The notes under the pieces were generated by a model, which ran no database searches, was not told the DNA's origin, and saw nothing but the letters and a program-made list of their open reading frames with translations. The position numbers and the translations under genes were made by a program. From contig NZ_VDMA02000002.1 in NCBI RefSeq assembly GCF_006334915.2, positions 1 to 64,000 on the forward strand: a stretch of 64,000 nucleotides of DNA, written 5' to 3'. The DNA comes from Microbispora catharanthi. GTDB lineage: Bacteria; Actinomycetota; Actinomycetes; Streptosporangiales; Streptosporangiaceae. This document shows, in pieces, positions 16,938 through 24,448 of the stretch (positions are counted from its first letter, which is position 1; every line of letters starts with the position of its first letter).

Positions 16938-17195
16938 CTATGGTGGCGCGCGAGGAAGCTCACCGCAGCTGCCGGCGAAGCGATCCAGAACCCCACTGAC
17001 CTGCGGGGAAGCCCTGAAAACACTCGCCCGAGCGACGGGCGGAACACGGTTTCCGCCTGGTGCGCACGGGCCCGGCGCGTCGGCCACGATCTCGCGGTAG
17101 CGGGCGGCCAGGGCGTCCCCAAGAGGCTCCGCGGCGAGCAGGGGGCGGTTGCGGACCAGCTCCAGGGGCGTCCGCGGCGGCGGGGCGGGAGGCAT
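16938..17195 (-). pseudogene. Possible decayed fragment of a Rpn/transposase-like hypothetical family
   Basis: The only recognisable part is RTPLELVRNRPLLAAE near the start, the typical opening of a widespread actinobacterial hypothetical protein of ~290 residues. The expected continuation is absent and the frame ends after ~85 codons in low-complexity sequence. I read this as a remnant; it could also be chance coding potential. Confidence 0.3.
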
Positions 17196-17449
17196 AGTGG
17201 GCACCCGTACGGCTCCATGCGCTGCCTTTCGCCGCATGCACGAGAGCGCGAAGCGGTCGGCGGCCGGGCGTGGACGACGCATTGCCGGTATCCGCGCCGT
17301 CTCCGGAAAAGGACGATGGTTATGTGTTCAGCCGGCCGTTCGCCGATGTCGCTCAATCAGCCTTCCGGCCACGCCTGGACAGTCGACCCTATCTGGCAAG
17401 ATAGGCTTCCGTTCCCTCGCAGGCAGGACACCGGGAGAAGAAACCATAG
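17196..17449. other. Intergenic region upstream of the small membrane protein
   Basis: Contains a short palindrome CTATCT-GGCA-AGATAG (about 17390-17405), about 45 nt before the next start codon, a possible operator or promoter element. Otherwise nothing recognised. Confidence 0.35.
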
Positions 17450-17923
17450 ATGGACACATCCAGTTACGCAGGGCTGCTGGCGCAGGTGATACCGGTGGTC
17501 CTGCTTGCCGTGATCGTGGAATACCGCGGCGCCTACGAGGCCTGGCGTATCGTCGGCACGGAATCGCGAAAAAAGATGTCCCCGGAACAGGGACGCAGAT
17601 TAGCCAACCAGTTCCTGTTCATTCTGGCCGTGCAGACCATATTCCTTTCCGTGCTCACCGTCCTCGAAATGGCGGCCCTGGTGGTCGCCGGCGGCAAACC
17701 GGGGTCACACACTCTGGCCGAATCGATCATCCGCTCCGATGCGACCCTGACCGTTGTCTCGATCGGGATCGGCCTGACCATCGCCATGCAAGCCCTCGCC
17801 GTCGCGCAGAGTTATCAGCGAGCAGGGATGATCGAAGACAGTCACCGGCGTCACTTCCACTGGGTGATACGAATAGCCGTCGTCGTTGTCGTTCTCGGAA
17901 CGGGCCTGCTACTTAAGGGCTGA
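17450..17923 (+). CDS. Small membrane protein, four predicted transmembrane segments
   Basis: 157 aa, not recognised. Hydrophobic segments at about residues 8-24, 52-78, 96-116 and 138-156; a charged loop (GTESRKKMSPEQGRR) follows segment one. RBS GGGAGAAG just upstream. Sixteen nt after its stop begins the frameshifted lipoprotein gene, which has its own RBS, so the two probably formed an envelope operon. Confidence 0.65.
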   Translation: MDTSSYAGLLAQVIPVVLLAVIVEYRGAYEAWRIVGTESRKKMSPEQGRRLANQFLFILAVQTIFLSVLTVLEMAALVVAGGKPGSHTLAESIIRSDATLTVVSIGIGLTIAMQALAVAQSYQRAGMIEDSHRRHFHWVIRIAVVVVVLGTGLLLKG

Positions 17924-17939
17924 TCAATGAAGAGGCTCC

Positions 17940-18347
17940 ATGCGCCGGCCTCCATCCCCGAACAGGACCGCCATAAGCCTGATTCTTGTCGGCCAGATCG
18001 CATCACTGGCGGGCTGCGGCAGACAGCCGTACTGGGATCGAGATCCTCAGTGCGACGGTCTTGGGTGACGGGCGGACCATTGTCGCGGAAATGCTTACAG
18101 GGCCTCCTGAAGCCGACGGCACCTCGTGTTACGAGGTGACGGACAAGGAATCCGAGGAATCCGCCACCCAGGTGCGCATCGCGGTCCAGTTGCGCAACAA
18201 CTGCACACCGGTCTTCCCCGGCAGCAGAAATACACTTCAGCTGAAGGCTACCCGCTGAAGGTGGAATTCCGGCTGAAAGCACCGCCGGCGGAGCGGAAGA
18301 TCGTCGACAAGCCCAGCCGCGAGCCGATCACGGTCGTCGACGGATGA
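17940..18347 (+). pseudogene. Lipoprotein gene broken by two compensating frameshifts
   Basis: ATG 17940 follows AAGAGG. The first 42 codons encode a lipoprotein signal, MRRPPSPNRT then ISLILVGQIASLAGC, with lipobox LAGC (Cys26), and stop at 18066. Coding continues in the +1 frame from ~18035 (IEILSATVLGDGRTIVAEM, later ATQVRIAVQLRNNCTPVFPG) to about 18225, then returns to the first frame (EGYPLKVEFRLKAPPAERK) and ends at 18347. The three pieces together make a plausible ~135-residue lipoprotein. Either a true pseudogene or two sequencing indels. Confidence 0.6.
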
Positions 18348-18446
18348 CCGACCGTCCGGCGGCGGACCGACAGGCTCTCCGTCGCGGAAGTCCCCTTCAG
18401 GCTCATCGAACGTGACCCGGACGCCGGTTCGCCAGAAATCCCCCCG

Positions 18447-18482
18447 CCTGTTCCGTCCGCGCTCCATCTCGGGCGGAACAGG
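18447..18482. terminator. Terminator between convergent lipoprotein remnant and acyl-CoA dehydrogenase
   Basis: 13-bp stem with one T-G pair: CCTGTTCCGTCCG (18447-18459), 10-nt loop, CGGGCGGAACAGG (18470-18482). Serves either strand. Confidence 0.8.
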
Positions 18483-18526
18483 AACGGAACAGGGGGTCCA
18501 GACGTGGGCCGCAGGTGAGGTACGAA

Positions 18527-19738
18527 TCAGCGGACGGGGAGGCCGGTGACGGCGCGGCCGATGATGAGGCGCTGGATCTCGCTGGTGCCCTCGAAGATCG
18601 TGAAAATCTTGGCGTCACGGTGGAAGCGCTCGACCGGGTGCTCACGGGTGTAGCCGGCCCCGCCGAGGATCTGGATGGCCTGCTCGGTCGTCCAGACCGC
18701 CGTCTCGCTCGCGACCAGCTTGCTCATCGACCCTTCGGCCTGCTCGAACCGCCGGCCGTGCCGGGCCGTCCACGCCGCCCGCCAGGTCATCAGTCGGGCG
18801 ACGTCCACCCGGGTGGCCATGTCGGCCAGCAGGAACGCGACCGCCTGATTCTCCCCGATCTTGCGGCCGAACTGCTCGCGCTCCCGGGCGTAGTCGCGGG
18901 CGTACTCGTAGGCCGCACGGGCGACGCCGACGGCCATGGCGGCGACGAGGGGGCGGGTGGTCTCGAAGGTCCGCATCGCGGCCTGCTCGCCGGACCGCGC
19001 GCCGGCGCGCACCCGGGCGAGCCGCTCGTCCAGCTTCTCCTTCCCGCCCACCAGGCACCGGCCGGGCACCCGTACGTCGTCGAGGACGACCTCGGCGGTG
19101 TGCGAGGCGCGGATGCCGTGCTTCTTGAACTTCTGCCCCTGGGACAGGCCGCGCGTGCCCGGCGGGACGACGAAGGACGCCTGGCCCCGGGTGCCCAGGG
19201 AGGGGTCGACCGTGGCCACGATGACGTGGACGTTGGCGATGCCGCCGTTGGTTGCCCAGGTCTTCACGCCGTTGAGGACCCACTCGTCCTTCGCCTCGTC
19301 GTAGACGGCCCGCGTCCTGATCGCGCCGACGTCGCTGCCTGCGTCGGGCTCCGAGGAGCAGAACGCGCCGAGCTTGACGTCGTCGGGAGTGCCGAACATC
19401 TGGGGCAGCCACTCCCCCATCTGCTCGGGAGTGCCGTTCGCGGCGATGGAGGCGGCGGCGAGGCCGGTGCCCACGATCGACAGGCCGATCCCGGCGTCCC
19501 CCCAGAACAACTCCTCGAACGCCACGGGCAGGCCGAGCCCCGACTCCTCGAACCACTGCTGGGCGAAGAAGTCCAGCGAGTACAGCCCGATCTTGGCGGC
19601 CTCCTGGATGACCGGCCAGGGCGTCTCCTCGCGCTCGTCCCACTCCACCCCAGCCGGGCGGATGACGTCCCGGGCGAACTCGTGGACCCAGTCGCGCAGT
19701 TCGCGAAGGTCATCGCTCAACTCGGGGCAGAAGGTCAT
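18527..19738 (-). CDS. Acyl-CoA dehydrogenase
   Basis: 403 aa from ATG 19736-19738 (AGGAG upstream); a longer in-frame reading extends upstream into the gpgS gene and is not credible. Family motifs: FCSSEPDAGSDVGAIRTRA (FAD/substrate region), TWATNGGIANVHVIVA, GRKIGENQAVAFLLADM, QILGGAGYTREHPVERFHRD, and the C-terminal IFEGTSEIQRL where the catalytic Glu of this subfamily lies. FAD-dependent alpha,beta-dehydrogenation of acyl-CoA thioesters. A perfect palindrome directly upstream (19758-19778) suggests control by a fatty-acid-type repressor encoded elsewhere. Confidence 0.95.
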   Translation of the reverse strand: MTFCPELSDDLRELRDWVHEFARDVIRPAGVEWDEREETPWPVIQEAAKIGLYSLDFFAQQWFEESGLGLPVAFEELFWGDAGIGLSIVGTGLAAASIAANGTPEQMGEWLPQMFGTPDDVKLGAFCSSEPDAGSDVGAIRTRAVYDEAKDEWVLNGVKTWATNGGIANVHVIVATVDPSLGTRGQASFVVPPGTRGLSQGQKFKKHGIRASHTAEVVLDDVRVPGRCLVGGKEKLDERLARVRAGARSGEQAAMRTFETTRPLVAAMAVGVARAAYEYARDYAREREQFGRKIGENQAVAFLLADMATRVDVARLMTWRAAWTARHGRRFEQAEGSMSKLVASETAVWTTEQAIQILGGAGYTREHPVERFHRDAKIFTIFEGTSEIQRLIIGRAVTGLPVR

Positions 19739-19757
19739 CGGGGGGTCTCCTCTCCTT

Positions 19758-19778
19758 GGTGTTACCAACGGTAACACC
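19758..19778. promoter_or_regulatory. Perfect palindromic operator upstream of the acyl-CoA dehydrogenase gene
   Basis: GGTGTTACC, spacer AAC, GGTAACACC: a 9-3-9 perfect inverted repeat 20 nt before the start codon, in the 5' UTR/promoter. The TTACC-N3-GGTAA core is like operators of TetR/GntR repressors of fatty-acid genes. Confidence 0.65.
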
Positions 19779-19794
19779 TGACGGAAGGAGGTGG

Positions 19795-20796
19795 TCAGCG
19801 CAGCCGGGACGCGTACTGCGGGACCGTCGCCATCGGCGGGCGCTCGGCCACGGCGACGTCCCGCGTCAGCGGGCGGTGCCCGGCGGGCCCGCGTTCGAAC
19901 TGGACGAGCCGCGCGGACGGCTCGTGCAACGGAACGATCTTGTCCTGGCGCTCCAGCCGCGCCCAGGCGGTGTGCATGATCTGCCCGGCCATCCCGCCGA
20001 GCGCCTCCGTCGACTGGTGGGAGTGGACCCGGCGGCCCAGGTCGACCTGGGCGAGCGCGTCGAGCCCCACCATGTCCAGGAGGTCGATGAGGAGTCCCAG
20101 CTCCACGCCGTACCCGGTGACGAACGGCACCCGTTCCAGGACCGCGCGGCGGCCGGCGTACTCGCCCGCGAGCGGCTGCACGAATCCGGCGAGCAGCGGC
20201 CAGTGCAGGTTGAGCAGCGGCCGGGCGACCAGTTCGGTGACCCTGCCCCCGGCGTTCGGTTCCGTCGCGCCGAGCAGGGGCCGGTCGTAGCACGCCTTCA
20301 CGTATCCGACCGCGGGGTCGGCCAGCAGGGGCCCCAGCAGGCCGGTCACGAACGAGGTCCGGAACTCGCGCAGGTCGGCGTCGACGAACACCACCAGGTC
20401 GCCGGTCGTCACCGCGAGGGACTTCCAGAGCGCCTCGCCCTTGCCGTCGTAGCGCGGATCGTGCAGCTCGGGCAGGATCTCGTCCTGCGCGAAGACCTTC
20501 GCCCCGGCGCGTAAGGCCCGGGGCGCCGTGTCGTCCGACGACCGGGAGTCGATCACGACCAGCTCGTCCACGAGCGGCACGGCCTCGACGAGGTCGCGCC
20601 GCACGGCGGAGACGATCTCCCCGACCGTCTCCTCCTCGTTTCTCGCGGGCAGCACCACCGAGATCGTGGCGCCTCCCTTGGCGGACAGCAGGGCGCGGGC
20701 CGGCCAGTCGGCCGCCGACGAGGTACGCCGACTCAGCCAGGCCTCCACCTCAGGCAGCACGCCCGTCCTCCCCCTGTCCGCCACGTTCACTGGCAT
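19795..20796 (-). CDS. gpgS: Glucosyl-3-phosphoglycerate synthase
   Basis: 333 aa, GT81 family. Motifs: ISVVLPARNEEETVGEIV (donor site), VVIDSRSSDDT, VFVDADLREF (metal-binding DxD), GYVKACYDRP, PFVTGYGVELGLLID, DLGRRVHSHQS. Transfers glucose from an NDP-glucose to 3-phosphoglycerate, the first step of glucosylglycerate and methylglucose lipopolysaccharide synthesis. Its ATG overlaps the MFS stop by one base (TGATG), so it is translated from the same transcript. In mycobacteria gpgS sits beside folP2; here a FolP2-type gene lies 31 kb away. Confidence 0.95.
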   Translation of the reverse strand: MPVNVADRGRTGVLPEVEAWLSRRTSSAADWPARALLSAKGGATISVVLPARNEEETVGEIVSAVRRDLVEAVPLVDELVVIDSRSSDDTAPRALRAGAKVFAQDEILPELHDPRYDGKGEALWKSLAVTTGDLVVFVDADLREFRTSFVTGLLGPLLADPAVGYVKACYDRPLLGATEPNAGGRVTELVARPLLNLHWPLLAGFVQPLAGEYAGRRAVLERVPFVTGYGVELGLLIDLLDMVGLDALAQVDLGRRVHSHQSTEALGGMAGQIMHTAWARLERQDKIVPLHEPSARLVQFERGPAGHRPLTRDVAVAERPPMATVPQYASRLR

Positions 20797-22019
20797 CACC
20801 TTATGCGGCGGCCGGAGGAGGCGATCAGCACGAGCCCCCCTCCCAGCGCGAGCACCCCCGCCACGCCGTACATCAGGGCGGCGAAGCCGTACGGCGCCGC
20901 GGCCGAGGCCACGACCGGGCCGATGCTGGCCCCGGTGAACAGGAAGAAGGTGAACAGGGAGACGGCCGTGCCACGCGCGGGACCGGCCAGCAGACCCACG
21001 GTCTCGATCACAGCGGGGGCGGCGACGCCGATCGCGAAGGCGAAGACGGCAAGCAGCACCGCCAGTGCGGTGACACCGGGGGCGGCCAGCCCGACCACCA
21101 GCGCGAGCACCGCGGCGAGCCCGAGGGCCAGCGCCGCCCTGCGGGCCGGGGAGAGCCGGGCCAGGTACGGCGTGGCGAACGGGATGGCGATGATCGCCGG
21201 CAGCGCGGTGGCCCGCAGCGTCAGCAGCGCGGAGGGGTCGCCGGCGATGCCCGCGGGGCCTTCGAGCTGCAACGCGGTGTAGAGGGCGACGAAGGCGCCG
21301 AGGACCGTCAGCGTGGCGGCGTACACCAGGACCAGGCGCGGGTCGCGCAGCAGCGCCGGGACGACGGCGTAGGGATTCGCTCCGGTACGGCGGGCGGTGT
21401 CGGGCAACATCACCCGGCGCAGCACCACGGTCACGACGGCGAACGCGGCGCCGCCGAGCAGGAAGACCGGCCGCCACCCGAGCAGGTCGACGAGGACCTT
21501 GGCGGCGAGCTGCGCGACCACGGCCGAGGCGAACAGCGCGCTGACCACGGAGGTCATCGTGACGGCCCGGCGGCGGGGTTCGACGCGCTCGGCGATGTAC
21601 GCGAACGCGGTGGGGGCGAAGACGGCGGTGGTGACGCCTTCGACCACCCGCAGGGCGAGCGCCGCCCCGGGCCCGGGGCTCAGCGCGACCAGCGCGGTCG
21701 TCACCGCCGTGGCAGCCATGCCCCAGGTCATCACGCGGCGCCTGCCGTACAGGTCGGACAGCGGGCCGAACAGCAGGAAGCCGCCCGCGTAGCCGAGGCC
21801 GAAGGCGCTGACGAGCCAGGTCAGGACGGCGGCGGGGGCGCCCCAATCGGCCGACATCCGGGCCAGCAGGGGGATCACGACGTAGAGGTGTCCGGTGGCG
21901 AGTAGCCCGGCCGGCACGAACGCGGCCACGGTGCGCCACACCGGCGCGTACGTCTCACGCGGCGTGGCGGGAGCAGCGGGTCCGGCGGGTGCGGAAACGA
22001 CGGGAGTCGATGTGCTCAT
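20796..22019 (-). CDS. MFS transporter, Bcr/CflA-like drug exporter
   Basis: 407 aa from ATG 22017-22019; a TTG at 22037 is possible but would lie in the operator. Twelve hydrophobic segments with the loop 2-3 signature FGPLSDLYGRRRVM (about residues 82-95) and the second-half cytoplasmic loop around PYLARLSPARRAA. Proton-driven efflux expected, substrate unknown. Transcribed divergently from the TetR gene over two operator copies, so it is the likely target of that repressor. Ends in a TGATG overlap with gpgS. Confidence 0.9.
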   Translation of the reverse strand: MSTSTPVVSAPAGPAAPATPRETYAPVWRTVAAFVPAGLLATGHLYVVIPLLARMSADWGAPAAVLTWLVSAFGLGYAGGFLLFGPLSDLYGRRRVMTWGMAATAVTTALVALSPGPGAALALRVVEGVTTAVFAPTAFAYIAERVEPRRRAVTMTSVVSALFASAVVAQLAAKVLVDLLGWRPVFLLGGAAFAVVTVVLRRVMLPDTARRTGANPYAVVPALLRDPRLVLVYAATLTVLGAFVALYTALQLEGPAGIAGDPSALLTLRATALPAIIAIPFATPYLARLSPARRAALALGLAAVLALVVGLAAPGVTALAVLLAVFAFAIGVAAPAVIETVGLLAGPARGTAVSLFTFFLFTGASIGPVVASAAAPYGFAALMYGVAGVLALGGGLVLIASSGRRIR

Positions 22020-22035
22020 GGCGAGGACAGTAACC

Positions 22036-22068
22036 AACCAACCAGTTGGCTGTCAACCAACTAGTTGG
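22036..22068. promoter_or_regulatory. Twin TetR operators between MFS and TetR genes
   Basis: AACCAACCAGTTGG (22036-22049) and AACCAACTAGTTGG (22055-22068), start-to-start 19 nt. The second contains the perfect 12-bp palindrome CCAACTAGTTGG, the first the same with one mismatch. They overlap the region just upstream of the MFS start. Confidence 0.8.
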
Positions 22069-22135
22069 TGGCAAGAATGGGTATGCTGAGGGCGCACCCC
22101 TGAGCCCCGTCCGCCCATGCACACGGAGGAAGCCG

Positions 22136-22735
22136 ATGTCGCCCCGCAAAGACGTCAAGGACCCCACCGCCGCCACCAAGACCGCCCTGCTGGAGGCCGC
22201 GCGGACGGAGTTCGCGGCGTACGGCGTGGCGGGCGCCCGGGTGGACCGCATCGCCGAGCGTGCCGGGGTCAACAAGGAGCGGATCTACGGGCACTTCGGC
22301 AGCAAGGAGAAGCTGTTCGACACCGTCATCAAGTCGGCCCTCGACGAGGTCGCCGCGGCGGTGGCGATGCCGGGCAAGGATCCGGCGGAGTACGTCGGCA
22401 ACCTCTTCGACTTCTACTCCGCCCACCCCGACCTGGTACGCCTGCTGATGTGGGAGGCGCTGCACTACAGAGGTGAGGACGACCTGCTGCCCGGCCAGGA
22501 GCTCCGGGTGGACAAGTGCCGGTCGAAGACCGAATCGCTCGCCGAGGGCCTCGGCCGGGAGCCGGACGTCTCCGTCGCCCGGATGGTGTTCTCTCTGGTG
22601 GGCATGGCGATGTGGCCGGGCGTCATGCCGCAGCTCGCCCGGATCACGGTGGGTGAGGAGGCGGCGACTCCCGAGGGACGCGAGGCGCTGCGCGAGCACC
22701 TCGTGGCGTTCGTCCGCGCCGCCGTCGAGAGATGA
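22136..22735 (+). CDS. TetR-family transcriptional regulator
   Basis: 199 aa. Start at ATG 22136 after GGAGGAA. N-terminal HTH: LLEAARTEFAAYGVAGARVDRIAERAGVNKERIYGHFGSKEKLF in pieces (helix-turn-helix about residues 30-55), followed by a TetR ligand-binding domain. Divergent from the MFS exporter with twin operators between, hence probably its repressor and its own. The final codons and stop are duplicated in tandem just after the gene (22721-22758). Confidence 0.93.
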   Translation: MSPRKDVKDPTAATKTALLEAARTEFAAYGVAGARVDRIAERAGVNKERIYGHFGSKEKLFDTVIKSALDEVAAAVAMPGKDPAEYVGNLFDFYSAHPDLVRLLMWEALHYRGEDDLLPGQELRVDKCRSKTESLAEGLGREPDVSVARMVFSLVGMAMWPGVMPQLARITVGEEAATPEGREALREHLVAFVRAAVER

Positions 22736-22758
22736 CCGCAGCCGTCGAGAGATGACCG
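22721..22758 (+). repeat. Tandem duplication spanning the TetR stop codon
   Basis: GCCGTCGAGAGATGACCG at 22721-22738 and again at 22741-22758 (period 20). Each copy includes the last codons and TGA. Confidence 0.85.
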
Positions 22759-22815
22759 GCACTGTCGGGAACCGACCGGCGCCCCCAGACGTGGACGTCC
22801 TCCTCGATGCGTCTC

Positions 22816-22945
22816 CTCGTCCGCGCCGTGTCATGGTCGTGTCACGGCCGCGCCGACGGTGGGCGCCGTCGATAAACGGTGACATGCGGCTGACAACGCG
22901 CGCATATGCGGCGTCAATCGTGGTTCGGCATGGACGAGCCACGCA
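22816..22945 (+). repeat. 130-bp direct repeat, copy 1
   Basis: Aligns without gaps to 26754-26883, with about 13 mismatches by eye (~90% identity). Holds the upstream region and start codon (ATG 22930) of the carboxypeptidase gene. Both copies carry tandem GTGTCAYGG motifs and an ATG at the same offset (115th base). Confidence 0.9.
22828..22847 (+). promoter_or_regulatory. Response-regulator-type direct repeats, copy 1
   Basis: GTGTCATGG (22828-22836) and GTGTCACGG (22839-22847), 11-nt period, as bound by OmpR/PhoB-family dimers. About 90 nt upstream of the carboxypeptidase start. Candidate target of the response regulator at 26003-26677. Confidence 0.55.
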
Positions 22946-23928
22946 GCATCTCCTTTCGGCCCCGAGACCGGCTGTACGCCGCGGTCACGCGGGTGCTCGG
23001 CGTCATCGTGTCCGCCGCCCTCGCCGTAGGGGGTTGGCTGGTCTACACCGGCGCGCAGGACCAGCCACCACGGTTGTCGAACTCCGCGCCGGCATCGATC
23101 AGCTCGGCCTGGCCGTGGGCTCTGCCCTGGCCGTCGACGGGGCAGGCGGCGGTCGAGGTCGCCGGGAAGGCAGACAGCCTCAGTGTGTACGGCGAGCAGC
23201 GGCCCGTGCCGATCGCGAGCGTCACCAAGGTGATGACCGCTCTGGTGATTCTTCGCGACCACCCGCTCGGCAGGAACGCCGCAGGCCCGTCCGTCCAGGT
23301 CGACTGGCAGGCGGCGGTCGAGTCAGGGAACCGAGACGAGTCCACGGTGCCGATCACCGCAGGCCAGGTCTTCACCGAGCGGCAGCTTCTCGAGCTGATG
23401 CTGATCCCCTCGGGGAACAACGCCGCACGTCTGCTGGCCCGCTGGGACGCCGGCTCGGAGCAGGCCTTCGCCCGCAAGATGAACGCGGCCGCCGCCAAGC
23501 TGGGTATGACGAACACCACCTACACCGGGGCGAGCGGATATGAACCCACCACGGTCAGCACGGCGGTGGATCAGCTGAAGCTGGCCAGGCAGGCCATGAA
23601 GTCCCCGGTGCTGCGCGACATCGTCGCCACCGCCACGACCACCGTCCCGGGTATCGCGGGCGAGATCGTCAACGGCAACGCGCTGCTCGGACTGCCCGGG
23701 GTGGTCGGTATCAAGACCGGCACCAGCACCGCGGCGGGCGGAGCGCTGCTATGGGCCGTCCGTGCCACTTCCGGGGGCCGTGACCGGCTGATCCTCGGGG
23801 TGGTTCTGCGCCAGGGCGACCCCGACGACACGCTCGAGGAGAAGAAGGAGGCCGCGTTCGTCGCGAGCAGGAAGTTGATCGAGGCGGCCCTGCGATACCT
23901 CAATCCCGAAAGAAGGCCGACTTCGTGA
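22930..23928 (+). CDS. Membrane-anchored D-Ala-D-Ala carboxypeptidase (PBP5/VanY-like S11 family)
   Basis: 332 aa from ATG 22930, the start conserved in both copies of the flanking repeat; ATG 22906 is absent from copy 2. N-terminal membrane segment (about residues 18-38). The three active-site motifs are in order: SVTK (IASVTKVM), SGN (PSGNNAA), KTG (GIKTGTST). Removes the terminal D-Ala of peptidoglycan stem peptides outside the membrane. The downstream lipoprotein-kinase-regulator genes run in the opposite direction and end 29 nt after its stop. The shared promoter repeat suggests control by that two-component system. Confidence 0.92.
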   Translation: MDEPRSISFRPRDRLYAAVTRVLGVIVSAALAVGGWLVYTGAQDQPPRLSNSAPASISSAWPWALPWPSTGQAAVEVAGKADSLSVYGEQRPVPIASVTKVMTALVILRDHPLGRNAAGPSVQVDWQAAVESGNRDESTVPITAGQVFTERQLLELMLIPSGNNAARLLARWDAGSEQAFARKMNAAAAKLGMTNTTYTGASGYEPTTVSTAVDQLKLARQAMKSPVLRDIVATATTTVPGIAGEIVNGNALLGLPGVVGIKTGTSTAAGGALLWAVRATSGGRDRLILGVVLRQGDPDDTLEEKKEAAFVASRKLIEAALRYLNPERRPTS

Positions 23929-23956
23929 ATGCCCCAACCGTTCCGAGGATGGGTCG

Positions 23957-24448
23957 CTACCGTCGCCTCGGGCAGTTCCGGGGGCCGACGCTCTGCCCAG
24001 CACCGGCGACGGTGACCTGGACCGGGCTTTCCGGCGTCGTGGCGGCGGCCGTGCACACGATCTGCTCGACGGCCAGTGTGGACAGGTCGCGGGCCGCGGT
24101 CGACAGGGTCACCACCAAGTGGCCGGTCGGCTCGGCGGTCACCGAGAACGGGCCGGCTTCGGGCGGGACGTCGGTGGTCAGTCCATGCGCCTGTTCCTCC
24201 CCGGCGGGTCCGGCGGCCAGCAGCGCGAGCGTGTCCGCTGGGGACAGTGGACGCCCACTGAGCCGCGTCACCGCGCTGAGCCGGCCGTTCTTCACCAGGT
24301 AGAGGGTGATCGTCGTGGTGCGTGCGACGGCTCCGCTCGGCGGGTCGCCGGCGGGGATGGCGTCGCTGGGTTGCACGCCGCAGCCGGCCACGGCGACGAG
24401 CGATACGAGGCCCGCGGCGAGCACGCGGCGGGCGAGCCCGGTCCTCAC
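23957..24448 (-). CDS. GerMN-domain lipoprotein
   Basis: 163 aa. Signal peptide with lipobox VAGC (Cys23). The rest matches the GerMN pattern: [19 protein letters not shown], then [17 protein letters not shown] and an ExxxxxxxVCTAA helix. GTG start overlaps the kinase TGA (GTGA 24445-24448), making it the last gene of the regulator-kinase-lipoprotein operon. In actinomycetes (e.g. LpqB-type arrangements) such lipoproteins modulate the adjacent sensor kinase; that role here is inference. Confidence 0.88.
   Translation of the reverse strand: MRTGLARRVLAAGLVSLVAVAGCGVQPSDAIPAGDPPSGAVARTTTITLYLVKNGRLSAVTRLSGRPLSPADTLALLAAGPAGEEQAHGLTTDVPPEAGPFSVTAEPTGHLVVTLSTAARDLSTLAVEQIVCTAAATTPESPVQVTVAGAGQSVGPRNCPRRR

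Noticed and set aside
18527-20293. Apparent long fusion of acyl-CoA dehydrogenase with upstream sequence
   Set aside because: The upstream part is out-of-frame gpgS coding sequence; the family start at 19738 has a good RBS and an operator directly upstream.
19795-21939. Apparent fusion extending gpgS upstream
   Set aside because: The extension is an out-of-frame shadow of the MFS gene; the GpgS N-terminus is complete from 20796.
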